Assembly (NCBI GenBank): GCA_963920665.1
Contig: OY987272.1
Coordinates: 18,047,001-18,111,000 of the forward strand
Source of the DNA: Straminergon stramineum
Lineage: Eukaryota > Streptophyta > Bryopsida > Hypnales > Calliergonaceae
DNA: 64,000 nt
Reading direction: 5' to 3'
Shown: positions 1 to 9,311 of the stretch, piece after piece
How the letters are laid out: every line of letters starts with the position of its first letter
How positions within the stretch are numbered: position 1 is the first letter of the stretch
Made by a program: the position numbers and the translations under genes
Notes under the pieces: model-generated
Database searches by the model: none
What the model was told of the DNA's origin: nothing
Seen by the model: only the letters and a program-made list of their open reading frames with translations

Positions 1-14
1 AAGCCAGAAATCCA

Positions 15-165
15 ACCCCCACCCGCAGTCGCCTAGAACCTGAACTCGCCCCCCACCCGCAGTCGCCCCATTCCACTGAATTGGGCTCAACAACAGCAAG
101 CGAGAAGACCAAGCGCCCACCCGCGGTTGCCTAGGACCTGAAGTCGCCCCCCACCATCAATCGCC
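15..165. repeat. GC-rich array 1 of the CCCGCAGTCGCC motif
   Basis: Irregular tandem copies of a roughly 12-base motif (consensus ACCCGCRGTCGCC) stand out from AT-rich surroundings. The array probably continues to the left of the window. A TATAAATA box follows at 319-326. The same motif forms three further arrays downstream. Confidence 0.75.
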
Positions 166-702
166 TCTATCTTAAAGTCACGCAAGTCCAGAAACCACCG
201 TAGCAGAAGATGTGAGCCATCTCCAACACTAATGAAGTCAGACTTAATTCCGTGCTTCATTGACTACAACTGACCTGTCCTTCAATATTGGTAGCTAGTT
301 AATACTACAAAATCAGTCTATAAATACAGAATTATAGTAAGACTAATTAGAAAAATTGAAGAGGGTTTTCCAAACCCTAAACCCTAACCCTATACCCTAA
401 ACCCTATAGAAAAACCATGGACCTTCTCCATGTATGCCACCCCAAAAGTAATGTACTTCTATTTTTTAGGGTGGATAAAATGATAAACATATGTGATTTG
501 CTTTTCATTATATGTCATAAAAAAGTTTGAACTCCTAAACCTTGCACTTGTAAGATATAAACCATTGAAGGTGTCATTTTCGAACTTTTTAATCTTCAAT
601 AAATTCAATATTCATTCACCCCTTCAAATGTGTTTTAAATCCCCTTGATGTATCAAGAGGAGGACCCTATTCAAATTCCTATGTTTAAAGATGGAAAATG
701 AA
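166..702. other. AT-rich non-coding stretch with a TATA box and telomere-like repeats
   Basis: No credible coding frame is visible. TATAAATA lies at 319-326. A short run of CCCTAAA-type repeats, with variant CCCTATA units, lies at about 374-410. The rest is unremarkable AT-rich sequence. Confidence 0.5.
374..410 (+). repeat. Interstitial telomere-like (CCCTAAA)n
   Basis: About five imperfect copies of the plant telomere heptamer stand in tandem. Similar two-copy pieces (AAACCCTAAACCCTAA) occur near 14,996-15,012 and 16,824-16,840. In plants such telo-boxes can also be promoter elements. Confidence 0.6.
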
Positions 703-1180
703 ATGACGAGGAGAAGGGCTTTCCCAAGTCTCCATTTTTAAAAAACACTTCCTATGTAGATCAAAAGATTTTTTCTTCATGCATCTCATGGTGTTAGTAT
801 TTGTTTTGTACATCGTTTCCCCCCAAAGGGAATGTCTCCTCCAAATGTACTCCCTCTAAAAATTAAAATAGGAAATGGTCATGTTGAATTTTACATGAGC
901 ACGAAGAAAAAAAAATTGTGAAGGAGAAGAGCTTCCCCAAGCCTCCATTTTTAAAAACCATTTCTTATGGAGATCAAAAGATTTTTTCTTCATGCATCCC
1001 ATGGTGTTAGTATTTTTTTTGTACATCGTTTCCCCCCAAAGGGAATGTCTCCTCCAAATGTACTCCCTCCAAAAATGAAAGTAGGAAATGGTTACGTTGA
1101 ATTTTACATGACCACATGGATGGATGAAGAAGAAATAAAATGTTAGGAAGAAGGGCTTTTCCAAATCTCCACTTCGTCAA
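703..1180. repeat. Tandem duplication, about 2.2 copies of a 212-226-bp unit
   Basis: The unit beginning with GAGAAGGGCTTTCCCAAG near 710 recurs with a few substitutions near 920, and its first 35 bases appear a third time near 1146. Both full copies share the segments AGATCAAAAGATTTTTTC, TCGTTTCCCCCCAAAG and CTCCAAATGTACTCCCTC. No coding function is evident. Confidence 0.7.
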
Positions 1181-1376
1181 CGAATTCTCCTTCTTTATTA
1201 CTTAATTAACTTTTGATCACTTAGTCTTGAATGCCTCATTCTTAGGATTTTCTAGAGTTAATCCTCAGAAAAGGGGGGAGCGGTACTTGAAAAGTTTGAA
1301 CACCTTCCCTCCAATTTGTTAGGGCGGAAACTCAAACTCATGTTTTTTGGCGCCTTTGACCCGCGAACACCCCTGA

Positions 1377-1830
1377 CCCGAGGTCGCCCCATACGCAGCC
1401 GCTCCCATCGTCATGAACTGGGGAAGACCTTTTGGAATCTGAGACCCGCGGTCGCCCCATTACCTGTGGTTGCCCAAGAAATGACTTGTGGTCGTCCTAT
1501 ATGCAGCCGCCCCCTGTACCCGCGGTCGTCCCATTACCTGCGGTCGCCCAAGAAATGACCTGTTGTCGCCCTATATGCAGCCACCCCTGTACCCACGGTC
1601 GCCCAGGAAATGACCTGTGGTCGCCCTATATACAGCCGCCCCCTATACCCGCGGTCGCCCCATTACCCGAGGTCGCCTAGGAAAAGACCTCTGGTCGCCA
1701 TATGCAACCGCCCCCCTATACCCGCGGTCACCCTACACCCGAGGTCTCCTTCCAGAAACTGTAATTTTTCCTGAATGGCAGTTTCTAAACAGTGGGACCC
1801 AGACCCGCGGTCGCCCAAGACCCGCACGCG
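1377..1830. repeat. GC-rich array 2 with a ~75-bp higher-order repeat
   Basis: The CCCGCGGTCGCC motif is repeated about 20 times. A higher-order unit of about 73-75 bp can be seen, starting near 1444, 1519, 1648 and 1721, with a shortened copy between. Each unit reads as a CCCGCGGTCGCCC half, then ACCTGCGGTCGCCC, then AAATGACCTGTGGTCGCC, then a TATATGCAGCCGCC stretch. It ends with CCGCACGCGCCC and is followed closely by a TATA-like sequence and ORF 2053-3612. Confidence 0.75.
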
Positions 1831-1847
1831 CCCTAGGCGACTTCAGG

Positions 1848-1855
1848 TATTTAAG
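1848..1855 (+). promoter_or_regulatory. Candidate TATA box for the 519-aa ORF
   Basis: TATTTAAG lies just after array 2 and about 200 bases before the ATG at 2053. The position is typical of a plant core promoter with a leader. This is inferred from sequence only. Confidence 0.4.
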
Positions 1856-2052
1856 GGGATACTGGATTCCCAAGTCGTCACTTCCTTCGTCGCACCGCGC
1901 CTTTCATCTGCCTTGAAGCGTCTGACTGCCGGTTCGTGGGTTGGAAGTTTGGGCATCTACACATGTTGTGGCTTCCACGTTTACGAGTTCATTTCTTCGG
2001 TTATATTATCAACAAAAGTCTAGTTCTCTTTACGCTAGAGTGACAGGACAAG

Positions 2053-3612
2053 ATGACGAAGAAGAAAGGAGATCGCCATAGCAGGCAACGACGCGCCCTT
2101 CTTGACCCAACGGCTAAGGCATATCGGGGATGGCGTCATGTAAATTCCGATTGGACCTTGACGACTTGCAAGTTATTTGTGGATTGGTGCCATATCGACA
2201 AGCTCTTCCCTTACCATCGACACATTCACCATGTGAAGCAAAACCAAGCAAATCTTCATTACTGCAAGGATGATGCATTTGTCCAGAGATGTATTGAAGT
2301 GTACCGAGCATTGTACGGAAAGCGAAAAATTCCACAGAGCGAAGTCTCAATGGGCATATGCCAAATGGTATATGCAGAGTTACAATTGGGGAAAACGGTA
2401 GATTGGATGACCTTCAAGACATCCAAGAATGTCACGCTTCCAGATACAAAAGACATTCCAAGAGCGGGTCCTTCAAATAATCCTCGGGATGGGCTAGGGC
2501 CCAAAAAGAACATTATAGAAGGAGTGGCAGATGAGGATTATGTTTGGTCAACGTCAACTGGAGAATCGGACTTCGATGAAGAGCCATTGCCTGAACCTAG
2601 GGACAGGATGGAAGATACATCAATGGAAGAAAACTTAGCATTGGTGGTATCCGAAGAAGGCAACATGCAATGGACCACACCAACAGATGGAGAACCTTTT
2701 ATGTCTGTGGAACCGATAGGGGTTCGTCGTCCCGAAGATGACGAAGTGTTCCATTACGTGCAAGCTCGCTTGCAAGAAATTAATGAAGATAGGTTGGATG
2801 GGGAGAGTGAAGCCGAAGAAGAGATTCCTTTGACCTTGATGAATTTGCCTTCCATGGAAGGATTGCGTGAAATGGAACAAGAACATCAAGGTGTACTTGG
2901 AGAAGACAATAAACGGCGGACGAAAGAATCCTATAAAGTGGAGTTGGAGATGCTTTTAAAGGATCTTGAAGAAAAAGAAAGGGAGTGTGAGATCATCGAG
3001 AAGCGAAGCGCACAAGAGATTCAGGTTGAGGATGTGGGCACCCTCAAAGAACTAATTCAAGCTGGACAAACTCGTTTGACAGCCCAACAAAGAGAAATGG
3101 AACAACTGGAACAATTTTACCTCAAGTTCAATAAGGGAGAAGATGGAGGTTCCAGTTCAAATGTCAATCCTGTTATGGATGAACGACTTCAAACAATAAT
3201 GGGAAAATGTAGGATGGAAGAAAACAACCTTGCCATTGAAAAAGGAGGTGTGGAAAAGGCAAGATCGACATTGAACCGCTTGAAGGAGATGAAGGATGTA
3301 GATCCTATTGACCGGTCGTTGCAATCGGATTCATTGTCTATGGATGTTGAAGATTCATCATCCACTACGGAAATAGAGAAGTTGAAGATGAAGTTAGCGT
3401 CTATGAAAAGATTGGAACAAAAGTTGGAGGAAAAGATGTCGTGGCCGAAGGCACACATCAGGTTCATGTCATTGTTTAAGAAGTGGTGGATCCAAAATAA
3501 GATGTGGAACCATGACCTGACTCTTTTGAAGAGGGAAGAGAGAGTGGCAAGAGCCCAAATAGAATTGGAAAAGAAGAAAAGGGAAGAACAAGGGGAAATG
3601 GATGGAATATAA
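2053..3612 (+). CDS. Unknown 519-aa coiled-coil protein, probably transposon-borne
   Basis: I do not recognise this protein. It is a single uninterrupted frame of 519 codons from an ATG closely preceded by purine-rich sequence. The N-terminus (residues 1-20) is very basic. Residues about 25-115 are rich in W, H, C and Y and look like a small folded domain. Residues about 120-280 are acidic and low in complexity. Residues about 285-360 and 410-515 are highly charged E/K/R stretches with heptad-like spacing that should form coiled coils. No membrane segment or signal peptide is seen. The gene is intronless, sits behind the GC-rich array 2, and lies 1.5 kb upstream of a transposase remnant that has the same type of array. 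It may therefore be an accessory protein of a DNA transposon or a captured gene. It could also be an independent host gene. The intact frame suggests it is young or selected. Confidence 0.6.
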   Translation: MTKKKGDRHSRQRRALLDPTAKAYRGWRHVNSDWTLTTCKLFVDWCHIDKLFPYHRHIHHVKQNQANLHYCKDDAFVQRCIEVYRALYGKRKIPQSEVSMGICQMVYAELQLGKTVDWMTFKTSKNVTLPDTKDIPRAGPSNNPRDGLGPKKNIIEGVADEDYVWSTSTGESDFDEEPLPEPRDRMEDTSMEENLALVVSEEGNMQWTTPTDGEPFMSVEPIGVRRPEDDEVFHYVQARLQEINEDRLDGESEAEEEIPLTLMNLPSMEGLREMEQEHQGVLGEDNKRRTKESYKVELEMLLKDLEEKERECEIIEKRSAQEIQVEDVGTLKELIQAGQTRLTAQQREMEQLEQFYLKFNKGEDGGSSSNVNPVMDERLQTIMGKCRMEENNLAIEKGGVEKARSTLNRLKEMKDVDPIDRSLQSDSLSMDVEDSSSTTEIEKLKMKLASMKRLEQKLEEKMSWPKAHIRFMSLFKKWWIQNKMWNHDLTLLKREERVARAQIELEKKKREEQGEMDGI

Positions 3613-4495
3613 ATTAGGTGGCTCTTCTTTCTTTTATGACTATGTACTTCTTCCAAGATATATGAAGAAAAAGGCTTTGTCCTTATTTTTGCTAAAATAC
3701 AAGAATGTTTATTTTTATTTTTTGTGTATGAAAATGTGATTGCATTTGGATCCAAACATTTGAATTTTTGACAAATTTTGATGATTTCAAGTTATGTGAA
3801 TGTTAATTTCTTGTTAAATTTGTGTAGTGTTTTAAAAAAGAAAAGAATTCTAGTAACTTTGAGTCTACACAAAGAACCCTCAATAAATTTAAGCTACATC
3901 ATCCATGAGAGTTTCAATATAAGTTTATATGGTTGCATTTTTCAGTATTTTAACATATGGTTTGAACATATTGTAAATGACAACATTCCCATGCCCTTCA
4001 CCTCGTGAATGTATGGACTCTTCTTGAGATTTATAATTTGGGAAAAAACATCCTAAAAAGGTACTCAAAAGAATACTTTGGGAATTGATAGAGAAATGGA
4101 AGTTATACATTTTGAGTTGTGGATTCCATGTATATGGTTTGATCAACCAATGTTGTCCCCCATTTTTCTTTTTAATTTGAAAGAGAAAGTTCTTAATTTT
4201 TTCCACATTTGAGTACAAGCTAATTCTATTTATTTTTTATTAAGTCTGTTGGAATGGATTTGAAATGAGTTTCCCTTCATGTGGTTGTTTAAAAAAAAAA
4301 TTTCATTCTTTAAGTCTATGACCATACTCCCGAAAATCTTTTTTTGAAGTATCTATAAATACCACATTCAACCCTTGGATAGTGTTTAGGGTTTAATAAA
4401 ATCTCTATCTAAACTAGGATGACTTTCATCTAGAAACTCAGCGATGGAACACTAACGGGATAACAAAAATGGCCTTGGGTCCTAAAGCGTAAGCG
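3613..4495. other. AT-rich 3' flank, no gene seen
   Basis: This follows the 519-aa ORF. It has TATAAATAC near 4350 and a single TTTAGGGTTTAATAAAA near 4385. The only open frames are short and of low complexity. Nothing supports a gene. Confidence 0.5.
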
Positions 4496-4758
4496 TGGTC
4501 GCCCTTTAAGTACCCGAAGTCGCCTCTTGAGACCCACGGTCGCCCCCTTCTACCCGCAGTCGCCCCCCCTGGACCCGCAGTCGCCCCCCCCCTGGACCCG
4601 TAGTCGCCCCCCCTTCCACTCGCACTCGCCCCCCTTACCTGCAGTCGCCTCTTTTTCGACCCGAAGTCACCCCCCTTGGACCCGCAGTCGCCCTTTGATC
4701 TGCATGCGCGCTCCTAGTGCAAACCGTCGACCCGCAGTCACCCACGGGGCGAGTGCGC
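4496..4758. repeat. GC-rich array 3 of the CCCGCAGTCGCC motif
   Basis: About ten copies of (GGA)CCCGCAGTCGCCCC occur at 20-30-bp spacing, with C-homopolymer length variation between units. TGCATGCGCGC follows, then a CGGGGCGAG segment. It lies upstream of the BED/DUF659 transposase frame, matching the position of array 2 relative to its ORF. Confidence 0.75.
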
Positions 4759-4833
4759 CTGTTACGATGTTGCCCGTTTCCTACACCCATTCTGGCTCTC
4801 AGGGGGCGACTTGCAGTGCTAGCAGAACGGCAG

Positions 4834-4840
4834 TATAAAG
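4834..4840 (+). promoter_or_regulatory. Candidate TATA box for the DUF659 transposase
   Basis: TATAAAG lies 75 bases after array 3 and about 220 bases before the open frame begins. Together with array 3 it repeats the layout seen upstream of the 519-aa ORF. Confidence 0.45.
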
Positions 4841-5052
4841 CTGAAGGCCCGGATTGTGGTTTTCACCTTGCTTCAGGGATGAACTCTTGCCTTGAATCTT
4901 CGAAAGAGGCTTCTTGCGGATGTTTGGTTCTTTGGAGGGCAACGACTTGGTTTGTGTGGTTTAAAAGACCGTTCAAAGCAAGTGGCTTTGCCATTCTTTT
5001 TTCTAAATCAAGGCTTTGATTCATATGATAATATTGTTTGAAGAACTCATAG

Positions 5053-8000
5053 GCGAGGAACAATATAGCTAGTCGGGGTGAGGGGAGGAGGACTACCATT
5101 AATGATACAAGGAGAGCCACGAAGGAGTGGGACCCTTGGTTGGTTGTAGACATTGACCGTCAATTTGCGGGAAACACACGAACATGTGTTTTCTGTGGGT
5201 GGACCTCCGTATTTGTACGAAAGCGGGCATTTTGTCACTTTGGATTTGGCGGCAGGACTGCATCGGAGTGATGTAAGAAAATCCCATCGGCAGTATTGCA
5301 AAAGTTTAGGACTTGTGGTGGGGTTGTTCGAAAGGAAATGAGCTTTGAACAAATGCATGAGGAGGTTCCAGAATTTGATGTTGTAGATGAGACTGTGGTT
5401 GAGCCTATGTTGGAGGGGGATAGGGAGAGGTCAAAGGAGCCTAGTGCTACAAATGAACCAATGCTCCCTATTACAGATTCAGGAGATTCCACTCCTCAAA
5501 CAATTTTGAGAAGGAGGAATAACCCTTCCATTTCTAGGCAAACTAGCATGGATGAGGCATTACAAAGTAGCACGAGAGCAAATTTAGATACCATGTGGGC
5601 TTCCTTTTTTTATGAGGCTAGCATCGCATTCAATGTTGCACGCCATCCTGCCTTTGTGAAAGCAGTGAAAGAGATAGCGGCATCAAGACTACGATACCAA
5701 CCGCCCTCATATAATGCTTTGCGTACAAGAATGATAGAGCCAAAGAAAGAAAGTGTTTCTAAAATGGTTATTGAGCGGACAAAGCACTCTATCGAAGTTT
5801 ATGGAGCGACTATCTGTTCGGATGGTTGGTCTGATACTAATAGCCGTCCATTACTAAATTTAATGCTCGTGTGTCCTGCGAGGGATGTGTTTCTTGGATC
5901 GGTGGACACCACGGGGGAGAAGAAGGACATTGCGTACACAACCAATATGATGGCGCAATACATAGAAGAGGTTGGCCCCAAAAACATTGTCCAACTATGT
6001 ACGGACAATGCTGCTGTCATGACGGGGACTTTGAAGGCGTTACAAGAGAAATATCCTCACATATATACCCAAGGATGCGCAGCACACATTTTGGACTTGC
6101 TTTTGGAAGACTGGGCAAAGAATGTCAAGGTGACGAGAATAGTACGACGTTGTACGCAGATAGTAAAATACATCAAGAGGTACCATTCCACATTGGCTCT
6201 CTTCCGAAAGTACTCCTCGAACAAGGCATTGCGAATGCCTTCTAAAACACGCTTTGTAGTGAACTTCCTCATGATATCACGTGTGGTGGAGTGCAAGTCA
6301 GCATTGATGCGAGTGATAATGGATGAGACATATGTGCAATTTGAGGCTAGTTTGGAACGTCGCCAAAATGGAGATGTATTGAGTGCCTGAGCCCGTATAG
6401 CGCGGAATGACATTCATGTGGAATCTTTTTGGGTGGAGTGTGAGAATTTTTTGCACATGGTGGAGCCCGTCATTATTGCTCTCCGAGTGTTTGATGGGAA
6501 AGCCCCGGCAATGCCTAAGGCTTGGCTGGTTATGAAGACTCTTCAAGAGCACGTGTGGAGCTTGAGAAACGAACCTTTTTTTCTGAATGATGAAACTACA
6601 ACGAAGTTTGAGACGCAATTCAAGGCTTGTTGGAAATTGATGCTCACAGACCTACACTATGCAAGGGCACTCTTAAATCCTTTCTTGATTGAAGTAGGAA
6701 CCCTTCGTAATGATGGTGTGGCCAAAAGAGCCTTAAATCGGGTGCTTCGAAAAATGAGCGAGTCATTGGGATTATCATACATGGAGGCATTGCAAGAGCT
6801 CACGCAGTTCGAAGAGAAGACAGGTCCTTTTGACCCCTTAGAAGAGGCTCCTGATATTACACAATGTAAACTAATGCCTCATCAATGGTGGAATCTTGTG
6901 GGTGCTAATGTTCTCCCAAAAATTGCAATGAGAGTTCTATCTTTGATGTGCTCAGCATCATCATGTGAAAGGAATTGGAGCATGTATTCGTTTGTGCACA
7001 ATAAAGTGCGAAATCGCCTAACCACATCCAAGGCGGAAGCATTGGTGTATATCTACACCAACAGTAAACTTGAACGTGAGAAACGTGGACGCAATCATGT
7101 AGTGTTCTACGAAAAGTACCTTATGGATGGAAATACCTCGGAAGAGAATGAGGAGCCATTAGGTACAGGATCATCAGGGGATGGCGACCCAGTTAGAAGG
7201 GCTCGAGCTAATGAGAACATTAGGCTGGCAGAAGAGCGTCTACGTGGAAATATTTGAACAGGACTGATTCGTAGTGAAAAGAGTCCTCCATGGAGACACA
7301 ACTATGGAAATACATTTACAGCTGAGAATAATACGTACTACTCTGAGGAGGAGGAGATTCAACGTGCACCGCGAAGGCCCCCGCAACCCTATGTCTCTGC
7401 TAGGGATAGGAATGTACCTCCTCCAATAAATTCATCACCAATTCGGGCAAGTAGTCCCGACAACCCCAATGAAGGCATACATAGTCCAATGCCCATAAGA
7501 GCTGAGGAAGCAAGATCTCCAAATGTCGTAGATCAGGGTTCTACAAGGGTAATGAACCTACGAAGTGCCGCTCGAGTTGCTGAGGTAAATGAAAGGCAAG
7601 AGGAGGCAACACCGCCAACACAAGTCGAAGATGTTGTGCTTACAAGCGTTCCACTTTCTCCATTACGAAGCCCCTTAAGAACAGAAATGTGGAATATGAT
7701 TTAGACTTGCCCTTGCAAGCTGTTATGAACCGGAATCGTACGGTGCCCTTAAGTGGAGGAGGAAATGCAAACAATGCTAGGGCGACTAGGTCTATACCAA
7801 CCCGTGCGACTAGGCCGCCCTTGCAGAATAGTCCTCTTAGGACAGTTGATAATGAAGGTCATGCTTCAACTCCGCAACCCACTCAACCCTCCTCTATTTC
7901 TAGCCCTGGAGAATCATCCTTGCTCGTGCGTGAAGGCACAAGAGGACAGAAAAAGCGATTGAGGAAGACCCAAGAGAGGCTACAAAGAAATCCCAAACAA

Positions 8001-8342
8001 CAGAACCATGTTGTCCAAAGATTCATCATGGGTGAAGCCAATTCGAATCGAAACATCGGGCAATCCAGTAGAGGCGGACGACATCCTGCATCCAACCTTG
8101 ATGGAACAAGAGATGCATTGAGGTTGACTAAACGATTGGTGCAAACTAGCGGCGATGGCGTCGTGGATACTGAAGTGCGGAACGTGAACTCAGAGGTAGA
8201 ACATGAAGTGCAAAATGAACGAGTACGAAGGGAGGATGACGAGAATGATAACCGTGATGATAATGATAGGGGGGAGGAGTCGGATGATGATTCTGACCCT
8301 GACGCTGATGAGGTGCCTAGTGATTACACATTTTCACCGTAA
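5053..8342 (+). pseudogene. Decayed BED zinc finger / DUF659 / hAT-type transposase
   Basis: One forward frame, opened after a TAG at 5050, carries the family's domains in order. The first is a BED-like zinc finger (about 5119-5290: a WDPW start, CVFC cysteines, then HFG and a CKKIP segment). Next come DUF659 with its DGWSDTNSRPLLN signature (5820-5870) and a TDNAA/CAAHILDLLLED region (6000-6110). The hAT C-terminal dimerisation domain (about 6880-7060, PHQWWNL and CERNWS) follows, and then a long disordered charged tail. TGA stops break the frame at 5269, 6388 and 7255. The frame continues open to 7704, and the last part (7689-8342, ending in an acidic D/E run) is in another frame. No ATG was found before the zinc finger, so the start is lost or in another exon. 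Known members cut and paste DNA or are domesticated. This copy looks dead, although the tail may be read through an intron. Confidence 0.85.
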
Positions 8343-9061
8343 CTTTATAAATATAGATTTAGAGGTAGTGAAGTGGTAATGTAATGCTTTTGCATAATTT
8401 TGGTGTGTTGAAGTTTTCTAGCTTAAATTCATAGGCAAATAGCCTATAGATGAGTTTTGTGTAGTATCTACTTTAGTATGAAAGCATGATAGTGTTAGAA
8501 TTACAAAGTTTTGTTCAATGTCTTTAGTGTGGACTTCTACAGGTATAGACGTGGAGATCTTAACAAAGTTCATGGAAGTACAATTGAAGTAGAAGTTCAT
8601 TTATAAGATTGGGTCACTACTCTATTAGTGTGTACAACTTATAAATACAGTAATACTAATTATCCTTACTTTTTTCTTGTTTTTGTATCTATTTTTGGTG
8701 TAATTATTATATCCAATTGCGATGTTGGCTTCTACACTTCAATAGGAGTAGAAAATTTGAATTAGAAATTCCCAACCATATGTAATAAAAACATGTAGAA
8801 CTCGGAGGCTCCTATGAATGAGTGAATGACCACAGAATGTGAAATACTTAATTTAAGGCTTAGGAGAATGCAATGGCACATAGAAACTAAAGAATCCTAA
8901 ATCGTGAGCAAGATTGAAATGGTTGTTATATCCATGTTTGCAATTGCAACGGCACACAAGGTTGCTCTTAACCTTTAACGAATGGACTAGTGAGTATGAA
9001 AATCATCTCCAATGGAACTCTGTGATGTGATGTACTTGCCTTTCCCCTCACAAAAATACTC
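8343..9061. other. AT-rich 3' flank of the transposase remnant
   Basis: No coding frame is credible here. A TATAAATACAGTAATACTAATTA segment near 8641 resembles the sequence at 319-345 near the left edge. It ends at the Copia target site. Confidence 0.5.
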
Positions 9062-9066
9062 ATTTC

Positions 9067-9311
9067 TATTGGGTTTTGAATGGAGAAAGGCTTTACTTAG
9101 ATGGTAGAAGATACCAAGGCCCATGTGTGGGCTGAACATAAGCTAAAAGCCTTTCACTAGTTATCCACAAACCATGTGGGATAACTAGCAACCTTGGGCT
9201 GCCTTTGACTACAAGCAACACCCAATAGACTCTAAGTCTAACTAAGAGTCTAATCCTACTCCTAGGGCTGAATGTACACTATCTACACGATTATGTACAT
9301 GATCTTCAACA
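9067..9311 (-). repeat. 3' LTR of the Copia element
   Basis: This is a direct repeat of 14348-14592 with no difference found. It holds the last 23 codons of the polyprotein frame. The duplication ATTTC abuts it at 9062-9066. Confidence 0.95.

Noticed and set aside
374..410. Reading the CCCTAAA run as a chromosome end
   Set aside because: It has only about five imperfect units inside ordinary sequence, so it is an interstitial telo-box cluster.
9067..9069. Placing the LTR border at TGGG to obtain canonical TG...CA ends
   Set aside because: The 5-bp target duplication ATTTC and the primer site both require TATTGGG to belong to the LTR.
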